From Bradyrhizobium stylosanthis (GTDB taxonomy: Bacteria > Pseudomonadota > Alphaproteobacteria > Rhizobiales > Xanthobacteraceae), in assembly GCF_001641335.1 (NCBI RefSeq), contig NZ_LVEM01000002.1:847663-911662 (forward strand): a stretch of 64,000 nucleotides of DNA. The letters run 5' to 3'. Under the pieces are notes generated by a model. It ran no database searches. It was not told the DNA's origin and was given only the letters and a program-made list of their open reading frames with translations. The position numbers and the translations under genes are program-made. Shown here piece after piece: positions 1 through 8,527 of this stretch. Each line of letters begins with the position of its first letter. Position 1 is the stretch's first letter.

Positions 1-1182
1 GCCGCGAGCCTGGTCACCGGCGCGGCGAGCGCGGAGATCTCGGACAACGTCGTGCGCGTCGGCGTGCTCAACGACATCTCCGGCATCTTCCAGGACACCA
101 ATGGCATGGGCTCGGTCGAGGCCGCGCGCATGGCGGCGGAGGATTTCAACGGCGGCGGCAAGGGCATCAAGGTCGAGATCGTCTATGCCGATCACCAGAA
201 CAAGGCCGACGTCGGCAATGCCATCGCGCGCAAATGGCTCGACGTCGAGGGCGTCGATGCCATCGTCGACGTGCCGAACTCGGCGGTCGGCCTGTCCATC
301 AACACGCTGCTGCGCGACAGCCGCATGACCTTCCTGGCGTCGTCCACCGCAAGCTCCGATCTCACTGGCAAGGCCTGCTCGCCCAACACCATCCAGTGGG
401 TCAACGACGCCTGGGCGACCGGCAACACCACCGCAGCGGCGATGATGTCGCGCGGCGGCAAGGACTGGTATTTCCTCACGGTCGACTACGCGCTCGGCAA
501 GGGCATCGAGGCGGAGGCGCAGAAATACATCGAGGGTCACGGCGGCAAGGTGCTGGGCTCCTCGAAGCATCCGCTCGGCACGTCGGACTTCGCCTCGTTC
601 CTGCTGCAGGCCCAGAGCTCGAAGGCGCAGGTGATTGGCCTTGCCAATGCCGGCGGCGACACCATCAACGCGGTGAAGCAGGCTGCCGAGTTCGGCATCC
701 AGCAGAGCGGGCAGAAACTCGTCGCCTTCCTGCTCTTCATCAACGATGTCCACGGCATGGGCATCAAGGTCGCGCAGGGCCTCCAGCTCATGGAAGCCTT
801 CTACTGGGACATGAACGACGACACCCGCGCCTTCGCAAAACGCTTCGCAGCGCGGCCGGGCATGAACGGCAAGATGCCGAGCGGAAACCAGGCTGGCGTC
901 TATGCCTCCACGCTCGCCTATCTCAACGCGGTTGCCGCCACCGGCAGCGACAATGCAAAGGACGCCGTGCCCGAGATGAAGAAGTTCAAAGGCAAGGACA
1001 AGCTGTTCGGCGACACCACGATCCGGCAGGACGGCCGGGTCGTGCATCCCATGTACCTGTTCGAGGTGAAGAAGCCGGAGGATTCGAAATACCCGTACGA
1101 CTATTACAAGCTGGTCTCGACGATTCCCGCGGACCAGGCCTTCCGGCCCCTGGCTGAAGGCGGGTGCGAGCTGGTGAAGTAG
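1..1182 (+). CDS. ABC transporter substrate-binding protein, Liv type (5' truncated by window)
   Basis: Periplasmic binding protein of the branched-chain amino acid type (receptor ligand-binding fold), which delivers a small organic ligand to a Liv-type ABC permease. The reading frame is open from base 1 and 393 residues are visible. The first residues look like the end of a signal peptide with a cleavage-like A-S-A/E site, so the true start lies a few codons to tens of codons before the window. Mature protein motifs include GVLNDISG near the N-terminus and a Cys-containing C-terminus (GGCELVK). It is followed after 24 bases by a CCCTCTCCCC/GGGGAGAGGG hairpin and then by a convergent gene. 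The ligand cannot be read from sequence; given the neighbourhood an aromatic acid is possible but unproven. Confidence 0.85.
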   Translation, partial: AASLVTGAASAEISDNVVRVGVLNDISGIFQDTNGMGSVEAARMAAEDFNGGGKGIKVEIVYADHQNKADVGNAIARKWLDVEGVDAIVDVPNSAVGLSINTLLRDSRMTFLASSTASSDLTGKACSPNTIQWVNDAWATGNTTAAAMMSRGGKDWYFLTVDYALGKGIEAEAQKYIEGHGGKVLGSSKHPLGTSDFASFLLQAQSSKAQVIGLANAGGDTINAVKQAAEFGIQQSGQKLVAFLLFINDVHGMGIKVAQGLQLMEAFYWDMNDDTRAFAKRFAARPGMNGKMPSGNQAGVYASTLAYLNAVAATGSDNAKDAVPEMKKFKGKDKLFGDTTIRQDGRVVHPMYLFEVKKPEDSKYPYDYYKLVSTIPADQAFRPLAEGGCELVK

Positions 1183-1205
1183 AGGGAGCGAAGGGCTCCG
1201 CTGCA

Positions 1206-1233
1206 CCCTCTCCCCTGGGGAACGGGGAGAGGG
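1206..1233. repeat. Palindrome, CCCTCTCCCC family; possible bidirectional terminator
   Basis: Perfect 10-bp inverted repeat CCCTCTCCCC (1206-1215) and GGGGAGAGGG (1224-1233) with an 8-base loop, sitting between two convergent genes. There is no T-run, so terminator function is only inferred. The same arms recur at 4964-4989, 16085-16110 and inside 10401-10560. Confidence 0.7.
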
Positions 1234-1255
1234 TGAGCAGCAGTTGCTGCTCTCT

Positions 1256-2041
1256 TCACCGCTTCGCGGCCATGTCCGCAATTCCTTTCGCCATCGAGAC
1301 GAACTCGCTCGGCATCATCACCAGTGTCATGGTGTTCTGCTCGGCGCCGACCTCGGTGATCATCTGCATGCGGCGCAGCTCGAGGCCCGCGGGGTTCTGC
1401 ATGATCACCTCGGCGGCCTGACGGAGCTGCTCGGCGGCGTCGAGCTCGGCTTCGGCCTTGATCAGGCGGGCGCGCTTCTCGCGCAGGGCTTCGGCCTCTT
1501 GCGCCAGTGCGCGCTGCATGCTTGGCGGAATCTCCACGCTTTTCATCTGCACCAGCTCGACCTTGACGCCCCAAGGCTCGGTGGTCGTGTCGATTGCCTT
1601 CTGCATGACCTCGGCGATGGTGTCCTGCGCTTTCAGGATCTCATCGAGCGTATGCTGTCCGAGCACGGCGCGCAGCGTCGTCAGCGAGACTTGCACGACT
1701 GCGTTGGAGACGGCCTTGACCTCCATGACCGCAAGCTCTGGATCGACGATACGATACCACACCACGGCGTCGACCTTGATCGGCACGTTGTCGCGCGTGA
1801 TGCCTTCCTGCTGCTCGACATTCGCGGTGATGGTGCGCAAATCGAGCTTGGTCTGCCATTCGAGAAACTGCCAGACCAGGTAGAGGCCCGGGCCGGCGGT
1901 GCGGTTGAATTTGCCGAGCCGGAACACGACGCTGCGTTCGTATTGATTGGCGACGCGGATGCTTCCAATGAAATAGACGAGTACGGCAAAAGCGATAATG
2001 GTCAGATAAGGATGCGCGGCGACAAGCTCCATGATGAACAT
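1256..2041 (-). CDS. Slipin/stomatin-like SPFH-domain protein
   Basis: Membrane-anchored SPFH (prohibitin-homology) protein of 261 residues, the usual slipin length. An N-terminal hydrophobic segment (about residues 9-27) is followed by the SPFH domain beginning with NQYERSVVFRLGKF. The slipin-typical stretch RDNVPIKVDAVVWYRI comes next, then a charged helical region rich in Ala/Glu/Arg (about residues 180-220). Slipins assemble into membrane microdomain scaffolds, often with an NfeD partner; no nfeD gene is seen next to it. It converges with the preceding binding-protein gene. Identification rests on clear family motifs; the cellular role is not evident from context. Confidence 0.9.
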   Translation of the reverse strand: MFIMELVAAHPYLTIIAFAVLVYFIGSIRVANQYERSVVFRLGKFNRTAGPGLYLVWQFLEWQTKLDLRTITANVEQQEGITRDNVPIKVDAVVWYRIVDPELAVMEVKAVSNAVVQVSLTTLRAVLGQHTLDEILKAQDTIAEVMQKAIDTTTEPWGVKVELVQMKSVEIPPSMQRALAQEAEALREKRARLIKAEAELDAAEQLRQAAEVIMQNPAGLELRRMQMITEVGAEQNTMTLVMMPSEFVSMAKGIADMAAKR

Positions 2042-2216
2042 GGATGCCTCCTGTTATGAATTGCGCGGCGGATTAGGTGACGGCGATCCCGGCTTTCAAG
2101 GCCATAGGCTGCTTGCCGACGGGGATATTTTTTCGTCGTCAGCCACTTGACGATCTCAGTATGACGCCGCGATCAAGCTGTGCTTTGTGCCGTCCCGCGA
2201 GAGCAATAGCCCGCCC

Positions 2217-3479
2217 TTACACCACCTTGCTCGAGCCCTGCGTGATCAACCTCGCCGCGCGCTGGTCCCGGGAGTAGATCCAGAGCCAGCTCAGCGCCAC
2301 GCTGAGGCGGTGGCGCAGGCCGATCAGGAAGTAGATGTGGGCGATGCCCCAGATCCACCATGCGATGGTGCCGCGCAGTTTGACCTTGCCGAAATCGATC
2401 ACAGCGAGCCGCTTGCCGATCTGTGCAAGGCTGCCGGAGTGCTTGTAGCGGAACGCTCCCTTGTTCTCGCCGCGCAGTCGCGCCTTGATGGTCTCGGCGA
2501 CATGGCGTCCCTGTTGCTTGGCCGCCGGCGCGATGCCGGGCACCGGCTTGCCGTCCCAGGCATTGATGTTGACGGTATCGCCGATCGCGAAAATCTCGGG
2601 ATGTCCGGGAATGGTGAGATCGTCCTCCACCTGCACCCGCCCGGCGCGATCGCTGGGCGCGCCCAGCCATTCGGCTGCGGGCGAGGCGCGCACGCCGGCG
2701 GCCCAGATTCGTGTCTTGGCCTCGAGCAGCTCGCCGCCGTAAACGACCCCCTCGCGGTTGATCTCGGTGACGGCCTGTCCCAGCACGACCTCGACGCCGA
2801 TCTTCTCCAGCGAGGCCTGCGCATAGGCCGACAGATCGTCCGGAAAGCCCGCGAGCACGCGCGGACCTGCCTCGATCAGCACGACGCGTGCCTTGTGGGT
2901 GTCGATGTTGCGGAAGTCGGCGGGCAGGGTGTGATGCGCCATCTCGGCGATGGTGCCGGCGAGCTCGACGCCGGTCGGGCCGGCGCCGACGATGACGAAG
3001 GTCAGGCGCGCGGCGCGCCGCTTCGGATCGGTCTCGCGCTCGGCGCGCTCGAAGGCCACCAGGATGTGCCGGCGCAGCGTGGTCGCGTCTTCCAGCGTCT
3101 TCAGGCCGGGCGCCCATGCCTCCCATTCGTCGTGGCCGAAATAGGCGTGGCGCGCGCCGGTGGCCAGCACCAGCGTGTCGTACGGCACCTCGCTGCCGTC
3201 GTCGATCAGCACGCAGCGCCGCTCGGCATCGACGCCGCTGACCGTCGCGAACAGCGTCGTCACCTCGCGGCGGTCACGCATGAGATGGCGGATCGGCCAG
3301 GCGATCTCGCTGGTCGCGAGCGATGCGGTCGCGACCTGGTAGAGCAGCGGCTGAAACAGATGATGGTTGCGGCGGTCGATCAGTGTGATCTCGACCGGCG
3401 CGCCCGCGAGGCGGTAGGTGGTCTCGAGGCCGCCGAAGCCGGCTCCGACGATGACGACGCGGTGGGGATTGGCGGCCAT
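2217..3479 (-). CDS. NAD(P)/FAD-dependent oxidoreductase, type II NADH dehydrogenase family
   Basis: Type II NADH:quinone oxidoreductase-like flavoprotein, 420 residues, expected to oxidise NADH at the cytoplasmic membrane without proton pumping. The FAD-binding motif VVIVGAGFGG lies at the N-terminus and a second dinucleotide fold FVIVGAGPTGVELAG in the middle. The C-terminal IAHIYFLIGLRHRL stretch is a membrane-associating helix typical of Ndh. I chose ATG 3479 (MAANPHRVV) because GAGGG stands six bases before it; an in-frame upstream ATG at 3515 has no ribosome-binding site. Length and motif order are normal for the family. The gene stands alone. Confidence 0.88.
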   Translation of the reverse strand: MAANPHRVVIVGAGFGGLETTYRLAGAPVEITLIDRRNHHLFQPLLYQVATASLATSEIAWPIRHLMRDRREVTTLFATVSGVDAERRCVLIDDGSEVPYDTLVLATGARHAYFGHDEWEAWAPGLKTLEDATTLRRHILVAFERAERETDPKRRAARLTFVIVGAGPTGVELAGTIAEMAHHTLPADFRNIDTHKARVVLIEAGPRVLAGFPDDLSAYAQASLEKIGVEVVLGQAVTEINREGVVYGGELLEAKTRIWAAGVRASPAAEWLGAPSDRAGRVQVEDDLTIPGHPEIFAIGDTVNINAWDGKPVPGIAPAAKQQGRHVAETIKARLRGENKGAFRYKHSGSLAQIGKRLAVIDFGKVKLRGTIAWWIWGIAHIYFLIGLRHRLSVALSWLWIYSRDQRAARLITQGSSKVV

Positions 3480-3778
3480 GATGCACCCTCGAATCTCGCT
3501 GCTGCTCACCTTCATTTAAGTGCGGATTGGCTGCCGTGGTCCAATAGTCGTCATCAATCGCCGCATAGGCCTGATGTATCGATCCGGCGCGAAAAAGCGC
3601 CGCAGGCTTGGCCGAAGTGAGTAGAATTATATTTCTTGCCATCCCCGATTGGGGCGAAATATGGTGCAGGGGCAGGCGCTGAGCCATTGGCGGCTCGACA
3701 GATTTTGCGTTCAATAGAGACAGGCCCGGGGCGGCGATCACCCCGTTTCCGGGACCAATAATAAGGAGGGGAGTGGTT
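3480..3778. other. Divergent intergenic region ndh-like / binding protein
   Basis: About 300 bases between divergent genes. It is AT-richer around 3625-3660. It carries a strong ribosome-binding site (GGAGGG, 3765-3770) for the gene at 3779. An isolated TGCA at 3665-3668 does not form the paired TGCA pattern seen elsewhere. No convincing promoter or operator was identified. Confidence 0.4.
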
Positions 3779-4951
3779 ATGAGGACGGCATTCTGGCTGG
3801 CGGGCGCTGCGGCGCTGGTGCTGGCGAGCCCGGCATTCGCCGGCGACACCATCAAGATCGGTTTCGTCTCGACCTTCAGCGGCCCGACCGCCGTGATCGG
3901 CAACGACATGCGCAACTCCTTCGAGCTCGCGCTCGACCATCTCGGCCGCAAGATGGGCGGCAAGCCGGTCGAGGTGATCTACGAGGACGACGGCCAGAAG
4001 CCCGATGTCGGCAAGCAGAAGACCGAGAAGCTGGTGCAGTCCGACAAGGTCGACTTCATCGTCGGCTATATCTGGTCGAACGTGCTGCTGGCCTCGCTCA
4101 AGACCGCGGTGGATTCCAAGACCTTCCTGGTCTCGGCCAATGCCGGTCCGTCGCAGCTCGCCGGCGAGCTGTGCAGCCCTTACGTTTTCTCGACCTCCTG
4201 GCAGAACGACCAGACGCCCGCCGCCATGGGCCTCTACATGAACCAGAAGGGCGTCAAGAGCGTGTTCCTGATCGGGCCGAACTACGCGGCCGGCAAGGAC
4301 ATGCTTGCGGGCGTGAAGAGCACCTTCAAGGGCGAGATCAAGGGCGAGGAATACACGGTCTGGCCGAGCCAGCTCGACTTCTCCGCCGAGCTCTCCAAGG
4401 CCCGCGCCTCGGGCGCCGAGTCGATCTTCGTGTTCTACCCCGGTGCGGCCGGCGTGCAGTTCCTCAATCAATATGCGCAGGCCGGCCTGAAGAGCACGAT
4501 GCCGCTCTACACCGCCTTCACCGTCGACGAGCTGTCGCTGCCGCTGCAGAAGGAGAACGCGTTAGGGGTTCCCGGCGCGCAGGAATGGGTCAACGACCTC
4601 CCCAACGAGCAGAACAAGCGCTTCGTCGCCGACTACCGCAAGAAGTACACCAACCTGCGCCCGACCTATTACGGCGCGCAGTCCTATGACGCGGCCCAGC
4701 TCATCAACAGCGCCGTGGTCGCGGTGAAGGGCGACACCAGCAAGAAGGACGAGATGAAGGCCGAGATGGAGAAGGCCAACTTCAAGTCGCTGCGCGGCGC
4801 GTTCAAGTACGGCAACAACCACATCCCCGTGCAGAGCTTCTACCTGCAGGACGTGGTCAAGGATGCCGAGGGCCAGCTCGCGCTGAAGACCGTCGCCACC
4901 ATCGTGGAGAACGACCAGGATCGCTTCCACGACAAGTGCGCGATGAAGTGA
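3779..4951 (+). CDS. Orphan ABC transporter substrate-binding protein (aromatic-acid/Liv type)
   Basis: Secreted periplasmic ligand-binding protein of 390 residues in the Liv/aromatic-acid binding-protein family. The signal peptide ends at PAFA/GDT, and the mature chain starts with the typical TIKIGFVSTFSGPTAVIG. ATG 3779 is preferred to GTG 3773 because GGAGGG lies eight bases upstream of it. The ORF stands alone with no permease or ATPase gene adjoining. The Liv operon at 16.5-19.9 kb conversely lacks its own binding protein, so the two could work together; that link is inference only. A strong CCCTCTCCCCGC hairpin follows the stop codon. Confidence 0.87.
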   Translation: MRTAFWLAGAAALVLASPAFAGDTIKIGFVSTFSGPTAVIGNDMRNSFELALDHLGRKMGGKPVEVIYEDDGQKPDVGKQKTEKLVQSDKVDFIVGYIWSNVLLASLKTAVDSKTFLVSANAGPSQLAGELCSPYVFSTSWQNDQTPAAMGLYMNQKGVKSVFLIGPNYAAGKDMLAGVKSTFKGEIKGEEYTVWPSQLDFSAELSKARASGAESIFVFYPGAAGVQFLNQYAQAGLKSTMPLYTAFTVDELSLPLQKENALGVPGAQEWVNDLPNEQNKRFVADYRKKYTNLRPTYYGAQSYDAAQLINSAVVAVKGDTSKKDEMKAEMEKANFKSLRGAFKYGNNHIPVQSFYLQDVVKDAEGQLALKTVATIVENDQDRFHDKCAMK

Positions 4952-4963
4952 GGTCTTGCTTCT

Positions 4964-4989
4964 CCCTCTCCCCGCTTGCGGGGAGAGGG
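4964..4989. repeat. Palindrome, CCCTCTCCCC family; likely terminator
   Basis: Perfect 12-bp inverted repeat (4964-4975 with 4978-4989) 12 bases after the stop of the binding-protein gene. The arms match the 1206-1233 element. It lacks a T-tract. Confidence 0.7.
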
Positions 4990-5040
4990 GGTAGTTTCCG
5001 TGAGGACGGTTGCAGTTAGGCCCGTAGCTGTTTCCACACC

Positions 5041-5124
5041 GTCATTGCGAGCGTAGCGAAGCAATCCAGAATCTTTCCGCGGAGAGATCCTGGATTGCTT
5101 CGTCGCTTCGCTCCTCGCAATGAC
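5041..5124. repeat. Long palindromic repeat, GTCATTGCGAGCG family (copy 1)
   Basis: An 84-bp imperfect palindrome. The left arm begins GTCATTGCGAGCG and runs to GCAATCCAG; the right arm mirrors it and ends CTCGCAATGAC. A close second copy lies at 24408-24492. It sits between convergent genes, consistent with a dispersed intergenic repeat that can form a stable hairpin in either transcript. Confidence 0.85.
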
Positions 5125-5167
5125 GATGTGGGTGGAGCTTTCCCCTCTCCCACAGAGGAGAGGGTGA

Positions 5168-7039
5168 TCACACCCGCGGCATGCTCGCCGGGCGCACTTC
5201 GCGGGCCTGCGCTGCCAGCCTGATGCCGGCGTTTGCCGCGCCAAATCCCTGATAGTTCCTGCGCTCGACGATCTCGAAGAAGAAGCGCTCGTCGAAGATG
5301 TGGGTGTAGACCTGGAAGAACTCGCCGTCGCCTTCGCGGTCGTAGAGGATGTGGTTGGCGCGCAGCTGCGCCATCAGCTCGGGGGCGAGGTCGTATTTGG
5401 CTTCGATGTCGTCGTAATAGTTGTCGGGGATATCCAGGAAGTCCGCGCCGCGCTTGCGCATCTCGGCTACCGTCGCAAAGATGTCCCGGCACGAGAACGC
5501 GACGTGCTGCACGCCGGAGCCGAAGAACTCGGAGATGAAGCGCGCCGGCAGGGTGCGGTTGGCGGAAGAGCCGTTGAGCACGAAACGCAGGCTCTGGTCG
5601 GCGTTGATGATGGCCTGGCTCTGCACGAGCCCCCGGGGATCGGCGATCTCCATCTGCGGCAGCCGCTTCAGGTCGAGGATGCCGGTGTAGAACAACAGCC
5701 AGGACAGCATCTCGTCATAGGGCATCGACTGCGCGATGTGGTCGACGGCGAGCAGGGCATCCGTGCCTGCATCGCTTGCGACAGGCTCGAAATCGGTGTC
5801 CCAGTTCTTGCCGGCCTGATCGAGGAAATAAAGTAGGCTGCCGCCGACGCCGTGGATCGCGGGAATCTCGAGTTCGCCCGGCCCGACCGGCTGGTAGAAG
5901 GTGCGCGCCTTCAGCGTCTCGGCACGCTGCATGGCGAGTCCCGCATTGTCGACGTCGAGCGCGATGGCGCAGACGCCGGGGCCGTGGGTGACGTAGTGCG
6001 AATGCGCGAAGCCGTCGGTCTCGCAATTGATGACGATCTCGACCTTGCCCTGCGACCAGCGCTCCACCGCCTTGCTGCGGTGCTTGCCGGTCTTGCGAAA
6101 GCCGAGCTGCGAGAACAGGCGGGCGAGATCGCCGGCCTTTGTCTCGTTGACGGCGAACTCGATGAATCCCGTGCCGCCGCTCTTGGCCTTCGGCGCCAGC
6201 GGCTCGGCGGCAAATTTCGGCCAGTCCGGCGCGAGCTGGTCCTCCAACAGGATCAGCGAGCGCAGGCCGTCGACCGCGGTCTGCGCGGCCGAGCCGGCGC
6301 GGAACTGGTCGTTGAAGATCTCCAGCGACAGCGGCCCGGCATAGCCGGTCGCCGCGATCGCCTGCATGAACTCGCCGACAGGCAGGTCGCCCTGGCCGGG
6401 GAAGGAGCGGAAGTGTCGGCTCCACGACAGGATGTCGAGATCGAGCTTCGGCGCGTCCGCGAGCTGCACCAGGAAGATCTTGTCGCCGGGGATCGATGCC
6501 ATGGCGCGGACCGGAAAGCCCGGCGCCAGCGCATGAAAGCTGTCGAGGATGACGCCGATGGCGGGGTGGTCGGCGCGCCGCACGATCTCCCAGGCGTCGC
6601 GATAGTCGTTGACGTGGCGGCCCCAGGCCAGCGCTTCGTAGCCGACACGAAGGCCCCGCTTGGCCGCGTGCTCGCCGAGCTCGCGAAAATCGTCCGCGGC
6701 GCGGTCGATGCCGCCGAGCGAGGCGGGCGACACGTTGGAGCAGATCAGCAGCAGGTCGGTGCCGAGCTCCTGCATCAGATCAAATTTACGCTCGGCGCGC
6801 GCGAAGTTGCGCGCACGCTGCGGCTCCGGCATGCCCTCGAAATCGCGGAACGGCTGGAACGCGCAGATTTTCAGGTTGAGATCGCCGCAGAGCCTGGCGA
6901 TGTCGCGCGGGCCGGCGCCGAACGACAGCAGATCGTTCTCGAAGATCTCGACTTCGTCGAAGCCGGCGGCGGCGATGGCGCGGAGCTTTTCGTCGAGCGC
7001 CCCCGACAGGGAGACGGTCGCGATCGAGCGCTTGGTCAT
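5168..7039 (-). CDS. quiC: 3-dehydroshikimate dehydratase, QuiC-type (sugar isomerase-like/HPPD-like fusion)
   Basis: Two-domain enzyme of 623 residues expected to dehydrate 3-dehydroshikimate to protocatechuate. Residues about 1-290 form a xylose-isomerase-like TIM barrel, the known dehydratase module. Residues about 295-600 are a 4-hydroxyphenylpyruvate-dioxygenase-like vicinal-oxygen-chelate half, with metal-ligand-type motifs VDHIAQSM, VQHVAFSCRDIF and FFFEIVERRN. This fusion is the architecture of Pseudomonas QuiC. Its ATG overlaps the TGA of the preceding ATPase gene by 4 bp, so it is the last gene of the transporter operon and probably translationally coupled. With the shikimate/quinate dehydrogenase at 11760 it completes the peripheral pathway to protocatechuate. 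Confidence 0.85.
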   Translation of the reverse strand: MTKRSIATVSLSGALDEKLRAIAAAGFDEVEIFENDLLSFGAGPRDIARLCGDLNLKICAFQPFRDFEGMPEPQRARNFARAERKFDLMQELGTDLLLICSNVSPASLGGIDRAADDFRELGEHAAKRGLRVGYEALAWGRHVNDYRDAWEIVRRADHPAIGVILDSFHALAPGFPVRAMASIPGDKIFLVQLADAPKLDLDILSWSRHFRSFPGQGDLPVGEFMQAIAATGYAGPLSLEIFNDQFRAGSAAQTAVDGLRSLILLEDQLAPDWPKFAAEPLAPKAKSGGTGFIEFAVNETKAGDLARLFSQLGFRKTGKHRSKAVERWSQGKVEIVINCETDGFAHSHYVTHGPGVCAIALDVDNAGLAMQRAETLKARTFYQPVGPGELEIPAIHGVGGSLLYFLDQAGKNWDTDFEPVASDAGTDALLAVDHIAQSMPYDEMLSWLLFYTGILDLKRLPQMEIADPRGLVQSQAIINADQSLRFVLNGSSANRTLPARFISEFFGSGVQHVAFSCRDIFATVAEMRKRGADFLDIPDNYYDDIEAKYDLAPELMAQLRANHILYDREGDGEFFQVYTHIFDERFFFEIVERRNYQGFGAANAGIRLAAQAREVRPASMPRV

Positions 7040-7773
7040 GCTGCGTTGTCCTCCATCGCGCCGCCCAGGAACAATTGTCCGATGCGGGGATCATTCAGAA
7101 TGCGCTTGGCGTCGTCGACCATCCGGGTCTGGCCAAGCTCGAGCACGATGCCGATGTCGGAGATCTCCAGCGCCGATCGCGCGTTCTGCTCGATCATCAG
7201 GATGGTGACGCCGCGGTCGCGCAAGCTCTTGAGGATGTCGAAGGTCTGCTGCACCATCAGCGGCGAGAGCCCGATCGAGGGCTCGTCGATCAGCACGAGC
7301 TTGGGTTCGAGCAGCAGCGAGCGGGCGATCTCGAGCTGCTTCTGCTCGCCGCCTGACAGCGTCGAGGCCTGCTGGGTCGATTTGCGGCGCAGTGCCGGGA
7401 ACAGGTCGAGGGCCGCCTCGATGCGGTTCGGCAGGTCGAGGCCCTTGCCGGCGGCGACGCCGCCGAGCTCGATGTTGTGCCGCACCGACAGCTCGGGAAA
7501 GATGTTGCGGCCCTGCGGCACGTAGCAGATGCCGGCATTGAGCAGTCCGCGCTGGCTCAAATTGGTGACGTCGCTGCCGGCAAAGCTGACCTTGCCCTCG
7601 CGCAGCTTCAGCAGGCCGAAGATCGCCTTGAACACGGTGGACTTGCCGGCGCCGTTCGGGCCGATGATGGTGGTGATGGTCGCCTGCGGCACGGCGAAAC
7701 TGGTGCCGTTCAGGATCGTCATCTTGCCGTAGCCGCCGACGAGGTTGTGAACCGAGAGGATAGGATCGCTCAT
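7036..7773 (-). CDS. ABC transporter ATP-binding protein, LivF type
   Basis: Cytoplasmic ATPase subunit (245 residues) of a Liv-type importer. Walker A is GPNGAGKST, the signature is LSGGEQKQ and Walker B LVLIDEPSIGL. LivF-type proteins pair with a LivG-type partner, encoded immediately upstream with a 10-base gap. Its stop overlaps the start of quiC by 4 bp. The context (dehydrogenase, dehydratase, LysR regulator) points to quinate or shikimate, or a related hydroaromatic acid, as substrate; this is inference. Confidence 0.92.
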   Translation of the reverse strand: MSDPILSVHNLVGGYGKMTILNGTSFAVPQATITTIIGPNGAGKSTVFKAIFGLLKLREGKVSFAGSDVTNLSQRGLLNAGICYVPQGRNIFPELSVRHNIELGGVAAGKGLDLPNRIEAALDLFPALRRKSTQQASTLSGGEQKQLEIARSLLLEPKLVLIDEPSIGLSPLMVQQTFDILKSLRDRGVTILMIEQNARSALEISDIGIVLELGQTRMVDDAKRILNDPRIGQLFLGGAMEDNAA

Positions 7774-7783
7774 GGTTGCCTCC

Positions 7784-8527
7784 TCAATGCCCGAGATAGG
7801 CTTCGATCACGGCGGGGTTCTTGCGGACCTCGTCGGGCCGTCCCATCGCCAGCACCTTGCCTTCCGCCATCACCATCACCCGCGAGCACAGCGACATCAC
7901 GAATTCCATGTTGTGCTCGATCACGACGAAGGTGGCGTTCTTCTCGCGGTTGATCGCGACCAGGCGCTCCTTCAGGTCCGCCAGCATCGACGGATTGACG
8001 CCGCCGGCGGGCTCGTCGAGCAGCACCAGGCGCGGTCCGCCCATGAAGGCCATGGCGGCGTCGAGCAATTTTTGCTGGCCATAGGAGAGGCCGCCGGCGG
8101 GCTCTTCGGCGAGATGATCGAGCTTGAAGAAGCCGATCATCTGGTTGGCGGCATCGGTCAGTCCGGCATCGGAGCGGCCGACCAGGCGCGAGGCCATGTT
8201 GCCCTGGTGCTCCTGCCCGGCGAGGATCAGGTTCTCGCGCACCGACAGCTTGGGGAAGACCTGCAGGAGCTGGAAGGTGCGGCTCACGCCGAGCTTGTTG
8301 AGCTCGGAGGGACGAAGCCCGGTGACGACCTGGCCGTCGAGCTTGACCTCGCCGCCCGATGGCGTGAGCTGGCCGAGGATGCAGTTGAACAGCGTGGACT
8401 TGCCGCAGCCGTTCGGACCGATCAGGCCGAGGATTTCGCCCTCCCGCACATCGAAAGAGACGCCGCTGACGGCGTGGATGCCGCCGAAGCTCTTCTTGAT
8501 ATCGGTGACTTCGAGGACCGCGCTCAT
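7784..8527 (-). CDS. ABC transporter ATP-binding protein, LivG type
   Basis: Second ATPase of the importer, 247 residues. Motifs are Walker A GPNGCGKST, signature LSYGQQK and Walker B LVLLDEPAGGV, plus the C-terminal LivG-type tail ending VIEAYLGH. The reading frame stays open far upstream on the same strand, but the start is ATG 8527: this gives MSAVLEVTDIKKSF, the normal LivG N-terminus, and overlaps the permease stop codon by 4 bp. It heterodimerises with the LivF-type subunit encoded downstream. Confidence 0.92.
   Translation of the reverse strand: MSAVLEVTDIKKSFGGIHAVSGVSFDVREGEILGLIGPNGCGKSTLFNCILGQLTPSGGEVKLDGQVVTGLRPSELNKLGVSRTFQLLQVFPKLSVRENLILAGQEHQGNMASRLVGRSDAGLTDAANQMIGFFKLDHLAEEPAGGLSYGQQKLLDAAMAFMGGPRLVLLDEPAGGVNPSMLADLKERLVAINREKNATFVVIEHNMEFVMSLCSRVMVMAEGKVLAMGRPDEVRKNPAVIEAYLGH

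Noticed and set aside
5852..7525. Plus-strand open frame (557 codons) opposite quiC and livF
   Set aside because: Composition of a codon-bias shadow; minus-strand frames have domain motifs and coupled starts.
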